A DNA stretch of 64,000 nt from Ruminococcus sp. (GCA_021201755.1 JAJQEI010000006.1:85737-149736); one strand, 5' to 3'. Numbered from the stretch's first letter, positions 32,250-42,338 are shown. Notes: generated from the letters alone by a model not told the origin. A program made the numbers and translations.

Positions 32250-33482
32250 GAGACAATTATATAGCCGAGTTTTTCGGCGAGGGCGATAAAGCGTTCAATG
32301 CTGTCGGCCCTCCACTGATTGCATACGGCGGCGGGCTTGTCCGATAATTGGATGGGCTCGTCGGTGTAATATCTCTTATGCCCTTTGAAGTTTGAAGCGT
32401 CGGCCTTGTCTAAGGCCTTGACCGTTTCAAAACTGGGTATAAGACCTTTAGGAAAAACCTGCTGCAGCTCTTCGAGCGTGATGGGCATGTGCGTTTGGGC
32501 GTAATGCGTTACAACCTCAAGCACAAGACGGGATTTGGGCAGACTTTGAGTACCCCCCCGTGTAGTGCTCCCATGAATAGCGGGTTAAATTGCGCTGCGC
32601 GGCGGCTTCAAGAGCTTTTGCGGCTTCGGCCACAACCTCGCTCTCCTCGTCGTCAAGCGGCACATATTCGTTTATGGAAAGGATAACTGCAGTAAGCAGG
32701 TCCTTGTGTTTGTCCCAGAAGCGGGCGAGCAAAGCACGTTCCTCTTTACTGATAGCCATGATGAAATCTCCTTTTGTCTGTCTTGTCTCAGGAAGTCCTA
32801 AGGCAAGCAGGTATTCGGTAAGGTAACGCTTAACGCCTCCCTCTTCGAGGCAATCGCGGCACGGCTCAATTATGTAGTCCGCGAGGTACTGGTAGTTAAG
32901 CTGGATGAAATCTTTTGAATCGCATTCTGGAGCTCCCAGAAGCTCATATTTGCGATTTGAAAGAGGGGTAAGGAAAATATCCGGACTCGATACAGGAGGC
33001 CTGAGGGCCTCTAAATAGCGTTTTGTTTGAGAGTCGTGTTCGGACGACTTCACCTTGTTCTCAATTGCGAGCTTTAAGGGATATTCTTTGCGGTCAAACG
33101 CGATAATGCCTTCAAGGTATATATCGACGCGGCTGCCGTCCTTGAGTACCTTCTCCCGCTCGACCGTAACGGCGGACAGTTTATAGTCTCCGGCAGTTAT
33201 GGCGCTGATTAAGTCCTGCGGTATTTTTCCTCTTGAGTGCGGGAGCGCGCAGGCAAGGGAAAAAGCTTCAAGAAATTTACGGAGCGGCATATCGCCGAGA
33301 CCGTGGTTGCTGCTCGGGTCGAGTAACCAAGCTATGAAATTACTGTGCGTGTTCTCGTGTCGTGAGACACCGAGTGCGCTGAATATAGAAGGCTGGGAAT
33401 AATACGCATCAAGCTCTTTAAACTCAGCGCTGTTCCCGAAATCGATGATTTGCTTTTGCAGCTGAGGCAATCTATCGTTCAT
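32240..33482 (-). pseudogene. PD-(D/E)XK-like nuclease family protein (moron), frame broken at G7 tract
   Basis: FSALGVSRHENTHSNFIAWLLDPSSNHGLG...AIENKVKSSEHDSQTKRY; C7 on + strand 32553-32559, removal of one G joins GGTQSLPKSRLVLEVVTHYAQTHMPITLEEL. Confidence 0.75.
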
Positions 33483-33521
33483 AAGGACTTAGCTCCTTTT
33501 GTGTATAATATATCAGTTTGC

Positions 33522-33550
33522 AGTATACCAGAAATTTTAGAATTTGTCAA
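33522..33550 (-). promoter_or_regulatory. Sigma-A-type promoter of the minus-strand nuclease
   Basis: Minus strand TTGACA-N17-TATACT with extended -10 TGG, RBS AAAAGGAG. Confidence 0.8.
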
Positions 33551-33565
33551 GGAGGTGCGCGAAGC

Positions 33566-35126
33566 ATGAACAAGCAAAGAGGCGTTGAAGCGAGAATAAT
33601 CAAAGCGAGCGCACCGGTAGAAAAAGCGGAAACAAGTACAGAGGTTTATGCTTACTCGGAGTCTGACGCCGGTGGGTTTATGTCGCCCCCTACAGACCTG
33701 AGAGGCTATAAGCGGCTTGTCAATCACTCTTCTATCCTGCCCCAGTGTATCAAGGCTTACAAGAGCAATATAGCTGGGTTCGGTATAAGGACGACTTAGA
33801 AGAAACGCAGGAAATGCGCGCCGAATGGGATAAGATGTCGGAGGTGCTGCAGTTCCTCAGCATAGACCAAGCTACCAAAGAAGTATTTGAGGACGTAATC
33901 GAGGCGCACGAAACCTACGGTATCGCTTATCTTAAGGTTATAAGGAATCTTGCCGGCGAGGTTATCGGTGTTGAGTTTATTGACAATATTCCGTCCGTCC
34001 AGAAAACCGCTCCCCTCTCCCCGTATGTCGAGGTCGAGTATGAAATGAGCGGCAAGACGGCAAAGCGGCAAAAGAAGTTTTGCAAATACCGGCAATAGCT
34101 CAACGGCAAGACTGTTTACTTTAAGGAAATCGGCGACCCTCGTATCATGGACAACCGCACCGGCGACTACAGGGACAGCGTTCCTATTGAGTATCAGGCG
34201 AACGAGCTGCTTGAATTCGCAATCGGTACCGAGCCATACGGTGAGGTACGCTGGATAGGCACGGTCCTGAATGTCGACGGCAGCAGGAAAGCTGAGAGCC
34301 TGAATAACCGCTACTTCTCAGAAGGCAGGCACACGCCTTTGATGATTCTGATTAACGGCGGCACGCTGACAGATGACAGCTTTGCCAAGCTTCAAGGCTA
34401 TATGAACGACATTAAGGGCGAAAACGGGCAGCACGCTTTTATCGTCCTTGAGGCGAAAAACCTTGATAGCTGTACCGATATGGACGTAGACGCAAAGCCG
34501 AATCTGGAAGTCGTGAAAATGGCCGATGTTCTCCAGAAAGACGAGCTCTTTTAGGATTACCTCGACAACAACCGCCGCAAGGTGCAGAGCGCTTTTCAGC
34601 TTCCGGACCTCTATGTCGGCTATACGACCGACTTCAACCGTGCGACAGCCCAGTCTGCTCAGGAGGTTACAGAGGAACAGGTATTTCAACCGGAGCGTGA
34701 AAGCTTGGCGTGGGTGATTAACCATAAGCTTCTTGCCGACTATCACTTTAAGTATGTTGAGGCCTATTTACTCGAGCCTAATATATTTCTAACCCGGACG
34801 ATCTTTATAAGATTCTCACTGTCTGCAACAATGCAGGCGGCTTGACGCCGAATAAGGCTAAGAGTATTTTGTATAAGGCTATGGGCGAAACCGCCGAAGA
34901 CTATGAAGGCGACTGGGGCGACGTCCCTCTTGCCTATGCTTCAAAAGTCCAGTCGGCGCCGGCAAGTACGGGGTTCGACCAGCAGATTAGCCAGCAGATA
35001 CAGAAATCGGTCGAGAATAACGACGTGGAAATAACCGCTGTCCTAAAGGAAATCAGGAGCCTTTTGAGAAAAAATTATCAAAAAAGTGCGTCAAAGGATG
35101 GAAAACGTGCTATAATGAAAGAGTGA
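33566..35126 (+). pseudogene. Portal protein with indels near 33781 and 34785 and TAGs at 34096-34098 and 34552-34554
   Basis: NHSSILPQCIKAYKSNIAGFG...GDPRIMDNRTGDY...VLQKDELF(TAG)DYLDNNRRKVQSAFQLPDLYVGY. Confidence 0.85.
35088..35116 (+). promoter_or_regulatory. Internal extended -10 promoter at 3' end of portal gene
   Basis: gcgtca-N17-TATAAT (35111-35116) preceded by TGC. Confidence 0.55.
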
Positions 35127-35702
35127 GATGAGTCTCTTCATCCCAGAGACGAGAACGGACGCTTTGCCTCGGGTTTTGGCGGAGCTTCAAGCAGTGATTT
35201 TGCAAATGCCGTAGCAGATGCGAAAACTACGGTTGACGCAAAGAACGCTTGGCACGTTACCGCCCATACCGAGGAAGAGCTTAACAAGGATTATCCCGGC
35301 GCCGCTTTACATATCACTTCCGGAGGAAGTACCGTTGCGGTAACTTCCGACGGCGATATTATAAGCGTCTGCGGAAATAGCAACGACACGATAAGAGGTC
35401 GTGAGCTGATGAAGCTCGCAACTGAAAACGGCGGGACTAAGCTGGATAGCTATAGCGGTAACCATGGCTTTTATGTAAAATGCGGTTTTGAGCCGGTTAG
35501 CTGGTGCAAATGGGATGACCAGTATGCTCCTGACGGCTGGGATTCAAGCCGTGATAATAGAGAGCCTATTGTGTTTTATAAGTACACAGGAAATACCGGA
35601 CCGTATTCAGCGGAGTCTCTAAATGTAAATAATTTTCTTGCTTCTACTCCTGCAAGTGCTGACTACGACGCAGCGCAGGCAGCGCGAGACAGCAAGATGT
35701 AA
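35127..35702 (+). CDS. Putative polymorphic-toxin/GNAT-like accessory protein (moron); start codon uncertain
   Basis: HPRDENGRFASGFGG leader; C-term DSYSGNHGFYVKCGFEPVSWCKWDDQYAPDGWDSSRDNREPIVFYKYTG. Confidence 0.55.
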   Translation, partial: DESLHPRDENGRFASGFGGASSSDFANAVADAKTTVDAKNAWHVTAHTEEELNKDYPGAALHITSGGSTVAVTSDGDIISVCGNSNDTIRGRELMKLATENGGTKLDSYSGNHGFYVKCGFEPVSWCKWDDQYAPDGWDSSRDNREPIVFYKYTGNTGPYSAESLNVNNFLASTPASADYDAAQAARDSKM

Positions 35703-35723
35703 GGAGTAAGGAGGTTTTACGGC

Positions 35724-35963
35724 ATGACACAAGCACAGATTGATAAGTTTTTATATGAGGAATGTGAAACGTTTGACGACACCATGACTCTGGAGACTTA
35801 TACAAAAACAATTTGCAAGTATTTGACTCTTTGCAGTTGGCAATATACTATGGCGCAGGCCAAAGCAAAGGTTAAGCAGTACGCTGGCATTATCAAAGAG
35901 GCTTATAACAATAAAGAAACTGTTGGCGATATTGCTATGGATATTGGTTATAGCTGCGGTTAA
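35724..35963 (+). CDS. Small acidic protein, possible partner of the upstream ORF
   Basis: RBS aaggagg; own terminator downstream. Confidence 0.5.
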   Translation: MTQAQIDKFLYEECETFDDTMTLETYTKTICKYLTLCSWQYTMAQAKAKVKQYAGIIKEAYNNKETVGDIAMDIGYSCG

Positions 35964-36017
35964 AAAAAGCGGAAAGGCCTTGCCGTTAAGTAGGCCCTTA
36001 AACAAGATACTGAGGAG

Positions 36018-36051
36018 CGTCTCACATAATAACTGTGAGGCGTTTTCTTTT
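36018..36051 (+). terminator. Rho-independent terminator after accessory cassette
   Basis: CGTCTCACA taataac TGTGAGGCG TTTTCTTTT. Confidence 0.8.
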
Positions 36052-36068
36052 GCGTAAAGGAGGCAGTC

Positions 36069-36254
36069 ATGGAGAAGTCAAGTGGCGGAATAGGTTTATT
36101 CACGGCTTTAGGCCTCATATTTATAGGGCGCAAGCTGCTTAATGTTATCCAGTGGGCTTGGTGGCTCGTGCTGCTTCCTATCTGGGGTCCTTGGGCTTTA
36201 GCTGCTATCACTCTTATGATTTACCTCGTATACCTATATTTGCAAAGGAGGTAA
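36069..36254 (+). CDS. Small membrane protein
   Basis: RBS aaaggagg; hydrophobic. Confidence 0.5.
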   Translation: MEKSSGGIGLFTALGLIFIGRKLLNVIQWAWWLVLLPIWGPWALAAITLMIYLVYLYLQRR

Positions 36255-36260
36255 GCATAT

Positions 36261-36359
36261 ATGATTTTGGCATGTATAATCAGTTTTTTCGTAGGTGCCG
36301 CATTCGGCATGATGATTATGGCTTTATGCAATATCTCCGGCAGAGACAGGAGGGATTAG
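36261..36359 (+). CDS. Tiny membrane protein
   Basis: MILACIISFFVGAAFGMMIMALCNISGRDRRD; RBS aaaggagg. Confidence 0.5.
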   Translation: MILACIISFFVGAAFGMMIMALCNISGRDRRD

Positions 36360-36360
36360 C

Positions 36361-37329
36361 ATGTGCCAGTATTGTGACCCTCTCATTAAGGCCATTGATG
36401 TGTATCTCACCAAAGCAAATAACGATTTGACTGACTCGCTGAAAAGTGCGGGGTTTGTAAAGCCGAAGGACACGGTAAAGGAGATTGAATCCCTTGAAGA
36501 TGAAATCACTGAGGCCCTTGAGGACAAGGTTACCTATTACAGGAAAAAGGCAAGTAAGGCGGTTGACCTGAAGGCCTTGAAAAAGCTATGGCCTGAAATC
36601 GTTAAGGGAGATACCACTGATAAAACCCTCGCGAAGCTGTTCGCTGAGGACTTTGAGAAAAATATCCCAAAGCTTGCGACTGCTTATATAAAGCAGGTCG
36701 ACCCTCAGCTTACAGTCTCAACTATTACAGCGAGGACGACGGCTTGGGCGTCTAATTGGAGCGGAAAGCTCGCCGAGCTGATGAAGCTCGACACGCAAAC
36801 GGAAATCGAGAAGCTTTTGACCGATACCCTAAAGGAAGGAAAAAGCGTCGCCGATTTTACGCAAGCCTTGATTGACGGAGAAATCCGCTCGGAGCAGTAC
36901 AGGGCCCGCTCCGCAGCACTTACCGAAACCCTGCGGGCGCATTCGGTCGCCCAGCAGGAAGCAATTACACAAAACTCGGCAGTTGAAAGTAAAGAATGGG
37001 TACATACAGGCGAGTACAGAAACTCGCCTCGCGAGAATCACGTTGCGATGAACGGCGTAATTGTGCCGAAAGATGAGCCTTTTACCTTGGAAGGTGCAGA
37101 CGGCAAAACCTACTACCCTATGTACCCCAGAGACCCGTCGCTTCCTCCGGGTGAAAGCGTCAACTGCCATTGTATACACCGAGGAATTGTCAACGAGGAT
37201 ATTCTTGGATTATCACTTGAAGAGCGGAAACGCTTGCAGCAGGAAGCAATCGACGCCGACGACGGTGCATGGGAAAAAGAGCTTGACGCGCAAAATAAGG
37301 CGCGCGCAGGTATCGAGGAAGAGCCCTGA
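36361..37329 (+). CDS. SPP1 gp7/MuF-type head morphogenesis protein
   Basis: C-terminal HVAMNGVIVPKDEPF...PPGESVNCHCIHR. Confidence 0.88.
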   Translation: MCQYCDPLIKAIDVYLTKANNDLTDSLKSAGFVKPKDTVKEIESLEDEITEALEDKVTYYRKKASKAVDLKALKKLWPEIVKGDTTDKTLAKLFAEDFEKNIPKLATAYIKQVDPQLTVSTITARTTAWASNWSGKLAELMKLDTQTEIEKLLTDTLKEGKSVADFTQALIDGEIRSEQYRARSAALTETLRAHSVAQQEAITQNSAVESKEWVHTGEYRNSPRENHVAMNGVIVPKDEPFTLEGADGKTYYPMYPRDPSLPPGESVNCHCIHRGIVNEDILGLSLEERKRLQQEAIDADDGAWEKELDAQNKARAGIEEEP

Positions 37330-37377
37330 TTTAATTTTGGCCGTAAGGCAACTCCTTATTCAGCTTCCATTCGTCCT

Positions 37378-37438
37378 ATATCGCATTTTAAGTGCTCAGA
37401 GTATAAATTCTAAGGCCTGAGCCCTTAAAATGCGATAT
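37378..37438. repeat. Large inverted repeat, 22-bp arms with one mismatch, 17-nt loop
   Basis: ATATCGCATTTTAAGTGCTCAG ... CTGAGCCCTTAAAATGCGATAT. Confidence 0.9.
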
Positions 37439-37494
37439 GGGGCATTCTGGGTGCTTTCTGGAGAGCCGTGGTAATATATAAGCATAACGTGAAG

Positions 37495-37522
37495 CGCTTC
37501 GGCAATAGCTGAAGCGTTTTTT
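37495..37522 (+). terminator. Rho-independent terminator
   Basis: CGCTTC ggcaatagct GAAGCG TTTTTT. Confidence 0.75.
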
Positions 37523-37549
37523 AATGCCTTGAAGGGCGGGGCGTTCAAT

Positions 37550-37744
37550 GTGACCGCATATAAAAATAGTGAAGGCTATTCCGACCCTACGGCCGGTGAA
37601 GCCCTCGGACGCATTGCGCGAGATAACCGGCGCGCAGCGAAAGAGAAAGAACGGCTTGAAGCCCGGAAACGCTTTGAATGCCTCTGCTCTTTGATGAAGC
37701 AGCTGGCCGACGAAAGCGGCTTTGATTTTCCCGGCGAAATATGA
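37550..37744 (+). CDS. Small phage protein
   Basis: GTG start; position before XkdF-like gene. Confidence 0.45.
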   Translation: MTAYKNSEGYSDPTAGEALGRIARDNRRAAKEKERLEARKRFECLCSLMKQLADESGFDFPGEI

Positions 37745-37802
37745 CTGAAGGATAGGAAAACCGGTTGGATATATAAAAATAAAAAGTAAAGGAGGTAAAC
37801 GC

Positions 37803-38711
37803 ATGAAGGTTGAAAAGGCAATCGAAATCAGCGATGCAAAAATTCAGTTTGTAAGCCTTGTGGATAAAGTGGCGAACAAGCGCCAGTTCCTAATCACGAA
37901 GGCGGACGACGGTCAAGCCCAGTTTTCGACGGTCGGTAAAATTCTGAAAACCGATACCGATACGCATTATATCACGGGAATTGTCTACGAGCCTTTGACC
38001 GAGGACGCACACGGCAATTATATGACTGAGGCTGAAATCCGCAAGGCCGCTTACTGGTTTGCTAAAAATGGCGATAAGGTTGACCTGCAGCACAGCTTTG
38101 AGCAGGCAGACGGCTTGTCGGTTGTTGAAACCTACGTCTCCCCTGCTGATATGGAAATCGAGGGTATGCCGGTGATTAAAGGCACTTGGCTTATGACCGT
38201 TGAAGTCCAGAATGATGAAGTCTGGGATAAAGTCCAGAAGGGTGAAGTCACAGGTTTTTCAATGGGCGGTATGGGTAAGTACAGCGAGACTGAGACTGAC
38301 TTAAGCGAAACGGTTGAGAAGTGCGGCATTTTGAAGCGCTTAGCCGGATTCCTCGGCGTCGATACCGTGGAAAAGGGCGAGGTCAAGGACCGCTACGACA
38401 AGACCCGAAAAAACCGCAATTTCTGGGCAGCGCTCAGCGCGCTTGAGGACACGCTTCTCAAGTATGATTACAGCGGCAAGCATTTTGAGGCGGACGACAA
38501 CGTAATCCGCGAAGCCCTGACGGACTTCTCTCAGATTATTACCGCCATACTCTCTGAGCCTAACGTGATGATGGCCCTCGCTGAGAATGCCCCGGTTGAA
38601 AAAGCCGGAAGAAAAATCAGCGGCAAAAACCGCAACACCCTACAGGCAATTTACGACAACCTCGGAAGCTTGCTTGACGAATTTTCCGACAATGACGAAA
38701 AGGAGGAATAA
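37803..38711 (+). CDS. XkdF-like prohead protease/scaffold
   Basis: YITGIVYEPLTEDAHGNYMTEAEIRKAAYWFAKNG; VTGFSMGGMG. Confidence 0.87.
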   Translation: MKVEKAIEISDAKIQFVSLVDKVANKRQFLITKADDGQAQFSTVGKILKTDTDTHYITGIVYEPLTEDAHGNYMTEAEIRKAAYWFAKNGDKVDLQHSFEQADGLSVVETYVSPADMEIEGMPVIKGTWLMTVEVQNDEVWDKVQKGEVTGFSMGGMGKYSETETDLSETVEKCGILKRLAGFLGVDTVEKGEVKDRYDKTRKNRNFWAALSALEDTLLKYDYSGKHFEADDNVIREALTDFSQIITAILSEPNVMMALAENAPVEKAGRKISGKNRNTLQAIYDNLGSLLDEFSDNDEKEE

Positions 38712-38714
38712 GAA

Positions 38715-39053
38715 GTGACTAAGACTGAAATTCAGGCACTTGTCGATGAGTCTATCAAGAAAGCCCTTGACGCAGCTCAGGGCAAGCAGACTCCGGCAGA
38801 AAACGCACCTACAGCCGAGACCCCCGTTACCGCTGAGGCGGTACAGAAAATGGTGGACAGCGCCGTTCAGAAAGCGCTCACACCTGCTGAGGAGCCTATG
38901 ACCGCCGAGGCCGTACAGGAAATGGTGGAAAAGGCAGTAGCTAAGGCCGTCGAGCCCGTTCTGAAGGCGCACGGCTTGTCCAGCAATCTCAATGACGAGC
39001 AGTTTATTGAGAAGAAAAACGAAACCCGGCACTATCTCGCCGGCATTCTGTAA
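38715..39053 (+). CDS. Scaffold-like coiled-coil protein
   Basis: Ala/Glu-rich, directly before capsid gene. Confidence 0.6.
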   Translation: MTKTEIQALVDESIKKALDAAQGKQTPAENAPTAETPVTAEAVQKMVDSAVQKALTPAEEPMTAEAVQEMVEKAVAKAVEPVLKAHGLSSNLNDEQFIEKKNETRHYLAGIL

Positions 39054-39075
39054 AAATTAAAGGAGGATAAAAACT

Positions 39076-40047
39076 ATGCCTACTAACGAATAGATTTTGA
39101 AGGCCGCCGGCATTACGACCGACGACATTACCTATGGCCTGCTTAACCCTGAACAGGCCCGTACTTTTATCAAGCAGACTTTTGAGGCAACCCCTCTGAG
39201 CCCTTTGGTAAGACACGAAATGCGCCGCACAAAGACCGGCGAAATCGATAAAATCGGTATTGCGAGCCGTATTTTGAGGAAGAAAACCGAGAACATTGAT
39301 GCGCAGGCTGACGGCAGTGCTCCCGTTCTCGACGAGTCTACCGGCCAGATTACCGGTTACCGTGCGAAGCCGAATTACTCCCAGATTACCTATGCGACCA
39401 CTGCGGTGCGTCTGCCTTGGGAAATCACTGAGGAGACTCTGCGCGAGAATATCGAGGGCGAAGGTCTTGAGGCGACCATTACCAACCTCATGACGACCCA
39501 GCTCAGCATTGACCTTGAGGATATTTACCTCAACGGCGACACCGACACCAAAACCACCGACGACGATTACTACTTCCTGTATATCAATGACGGCTGGCTT
39601 AAGCAGGTCGAGACTGACGGCCACGTTTATGACGCGTCCGCGCTGACCGACATGAATCTCGATATGTTCTACGGCGCTTTGCAGGCTATGCCGAATAAGT
39701 ACAACAACGGCAAGCTTCGTTGGCTGATGAGCCCGCACCGCGCTCAGCAGTGGGAGCTCTTCCTGCTCAATCAGGGCTTGAATTCCGGCGCGCATTTCCC
39801 GGACAGCTTGTATAAGAGACCCGCTTCTATCCCGACCATTCAGGTGCCGAGAATGCCTGATGATAAGATTCTTCTTACCGACCCGCAGAATCTCATCGTC
39901 GTAAATACCTACGATATGAAAATCCGTAAGACCACTGAGGGCAAGGAAGCTATCATGGCTGACAAGCGTTTCTACGTGGTGCACCTTGACTTTGACACAA
40001 TCATTGAGGAGACTGACGCGACTGCTATCATCACAGGTATTGCGTAA
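39076..40047 (+). CDS. Major capsid protein with in-frame TAG at codon 6 (39091-39093)
   Basis: MPTNE(TAG)ILKAAGITTDDITYGLLNPEQARTFIKQTF...; RBS aaaggagg. Confidence 0.87.
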
Positions 40048-40065
40048 GAAGGGAGGGCTTAGCTT

Positions 40066-40416
40066 ATGTATAAGCTGAAACTTGTTAAAGGCCATTCCTA
40101 TACCGGCTATGGCGTTAAAGCTACTCAGAAAAGCCCTTTTGTCGAGGTAAGCAGCAAGGAAATATCCGACTCGCTCATTGCGAGCGGATATTTCTCCCTC
40201 GCTGCAGAAACCGAGACTCCCACGGCAAGTACGATTGCGAGCGCGGCAACAGCAGAGACTGAGGCTGAGACTGAGACCGATATTGAGAAAATATCGCTGG
40301 CGCAGCTCAAAGCACTTGCCCAGCAGATAGGGCTTGATACGAAAGGCTTGAAGTCTAAGGCCGATTATATCGAGGCGATTAACACAGCTGAGGAGCTCTT
40401 CCCCGACGAAGCCTAA
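40066..40416 (+). CDS. Capsid-associated protein with Rho-N-like C-terminus
   Basis: Acidic linker then ISLAQLKALAQQIGLDTKGLKSKADYIEAI. Confidence 0.6.
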   Translation: MYKLKLVKGHSYTGYGVKATQKSPFVEVSSKEISDSLIASGYFSLAAETETPTASTIASAATAETEAETETDIEKISLAQLKALAQQIGLDTKGLKSKADYIEAINTAEELFPDEA

Positions 40417-40434
40417 CAGAAAGGAGGCGGTTGT

Positions 40435-40836
40435 ATGGCAACAAGACCTTGGGTAGCGCCTGACGAAGTGCGGGCATACAGCGACCGGGAAAGCGTTATC
40501 AACCGGACGGACGAAAAACTCGCTATCGACATCATGCGCACCGAGCAGTATGTAATCAGCTATACACGGCGCCTTTTTGAGGACGATGAGGAATTCCCTA
40601 CAGTACCGGAGCCCGTAAAAATCGCCGTGATTTTGATTGCGGAAGCTTACGCCGCGTATGCGGTCGACTTCAGCAACGTCTCGGGCACGTATAAGAGCGA
40701 GTCCTTTGACGACTACTCTTATACTCTGGCCGACACGGAGGACATTATCGGGAATTTAGACTTGGCGTCGCTGCTTGAGATGTTTATTCTGTCCGACACG
40801 AAAAACACCGTTACCATGAGAATGAGGAAGTTATAA
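40435..40836 (+). CDS. YqbG-like head-tail connector
   Basis: WVAPDEVRAYSDRESVINRTDEKLAIDIMRTEQYVISYT. Confidence 0.75.
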   Translation: MATRPWVAPDEVRAYSDRESVINRTDEKLAIDIMRTEQYVISYTRRLFEDDEEFPTVPEPVKIAVILIAEAYAAYAVDFSNVSGTYKSESFDDYSYTLADTEDIIGNLDLASLLEMFILSDTKNTVTMRMRKL

Positions 40837-40849
40837 AGGAGGGACCACC

Positions 40850-41214
40850 ATGTCGTTTATGTCGATGCTAAATCATACTTGCGACGTTTACCATATACAA
40901 GAGATAAGCGAGTCTCCCTGGTATGGCCTGACCTCCTCTCCTGCGTTCTCTTATCCCGACGAGCCGGATATAACAGACCTGCAATGCCACTTCGGCGTCA
41001 AGAGTGGTACGCATGTAGTCGTTCAGCTTACTCCTGAGGCGGAATATCAAGCAAAAATCAAGCTGACCGTTCCGCTCGGTCGGATATAAGGCTGAACGAT
41101 AAAATCATTGATAAACAGACCGGCTATGAATACACGGCAGATATTCCCGTGCAGATACAAAACCACCACTTGTATGTCATGATTAGCCGCAAGCCTGCGC
41201 AGGAGCCTATTTAA
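40850..41214 (+). pseudogene. YqbH-like protein, indel near 41077-41085
   Basis: MSFMSMLNHTCDVYHIQE...KLTVPLG / DIRLNDKIIDKQTGYEYTADIPVQIQNHHLYVMISRK. Confidence 0.65.
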
Positions 41215-41738
41215 TGGGCCGGGCTGTAGATTTTGACTTCGGCGAGTTTAATGCTTTTTTCGCCCGCATGAAGCAGGCGGCAAGCGGAGACTTCAAGAAG
41301 GAGCTGGAGACGTTTATGCAGGCGCTCGGCGCTGAGTTTTTACGAGTTGTCGAGGATGAAATTATCCGGCGAAAAGTTATGGACACGCGTCTTTTGCTGG
41401 CAAGCTTCCACGAGGGCGGAGACGGAAACATCTGGGACCTCTCCGACGACGGCTTAACGCTTGAAGTCGGTACGAATGTGAGCTACGCGGCGTATGTCAA
41501 TGACGGCCACTGGACTAACCCGAAAGGCGTAAAAACGCGTTTTGTTTCGGGTACTTGGGACGGCGACCGTTTTATTTATGAGCCCGGAGCTAAGACCGGC
41601 ATGGTACTAAAACAGCATTGGGTTGAAGGTACGCATTACTTTGACAGCGCAGTGAGAATATTCGAGAAGATGTTCCCGGATATTCTGGAGGCTAAAATGC
41701 AAGACTGGCTTGACCGGTACTTTAGCGATTTTATTTGA
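41214..41738 (+). CDS. HK97 gp10-like tail completion protein
   Basis: YAAYVNDGHWTNPKGVKTRFVSGTWDGDRFIYEPG. Confidence 0.8.
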   Translation: MGRAVDFDFGEFNAFFARMKQAASGDFKKELETFMQALGAEFLRVVEDEIIRRKVMDTRLLLASFHEGGDGNIWDLSDDGLTLEVGTNVSYAAYVNDGHWTNPKGVKTRFVSGTWDGDRFIYEPGAKTGMVLKQHWVEGTHYFDSAVRIFEKMFPDILEAKMQDWLDRYFSDFI

Positions 41739-41752
41739 GAGGAGGCGCGGGT

Positions 41753-42307
41753 ATGCTGCTTGAGCAGGAAATCGCGAGTATTATGGCTTTTACGACGAGC
41801 CATGCAGGAAATCCGTCGCCCTACTACTACAACGTGCCGGAGAGCTTTAATTATCCGGCAATATACTTCCCTCAGCCGGAAATCGATACCGGCGGCAAAA
41901 CATTCCGCACCTATAAAATGCGGTACGCTTGGTACATTAACCTTTTCGCTGGTACGACCGAGAACGCCCACGAAATGGCTTGGAAAGTCCTGACAGCACT
42001 GAAGCAAAACCGAAACCTTGTCCCTCTGATTGATGAGGACGGCGAAGAGACGGGTAAAAATCTCCGTCTTGACGACCCCTCGTTGAAGTGCGCGGACGAC
42101 GGTGTGGTACAGCTCACGCTGACATGGACAAGCAGACGGCCTTATAACATGGACGTCCCTGAGAAGATGGTTGAGTGGGAGGTAAACGGCTGGAGCAATC
42201 CAGATGTATATAATACCGTGAGCATAGCCGCTGCATTTGCTTCGGCGGTAACCATTTGTACGGCTAACTACCCGAATCCCGAATACGCAGGTGAGTACCC
42301 CGAATAA
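41753..42307 (+). CDS. Phage minor tail/terminator protein
   Basis: Position between gp10-like and sheath genes. Confidence 0.6.
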   Translation: MLLEQEIASIMAFTTSHAGNPSPYYYNVPESFNYPAIYFPQPEIDTGGKTFRTYKMRYAWYINLFAGTTENAHEMAWKVLTALKQNRNLVPLIDEDGEETGKNLRLDDPSLKCADDGVVQLTLTWTSRRPYNMDVPEKMVEWEVNGWSNPDVYNTVSIAAAFASAVTICTANYPNPEYAGEYPE

Positions 42308-42338
42308 TTCGGTAATTTCATAATAGGAGGAAATCGAT

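Noticed and set aside
39004-40095. Long minus-strand ORF (363 aa) opposite the capsid gene
   Set aside because: Antisense of a conserved capsid gene in GC-rich DNA; composition artefact.
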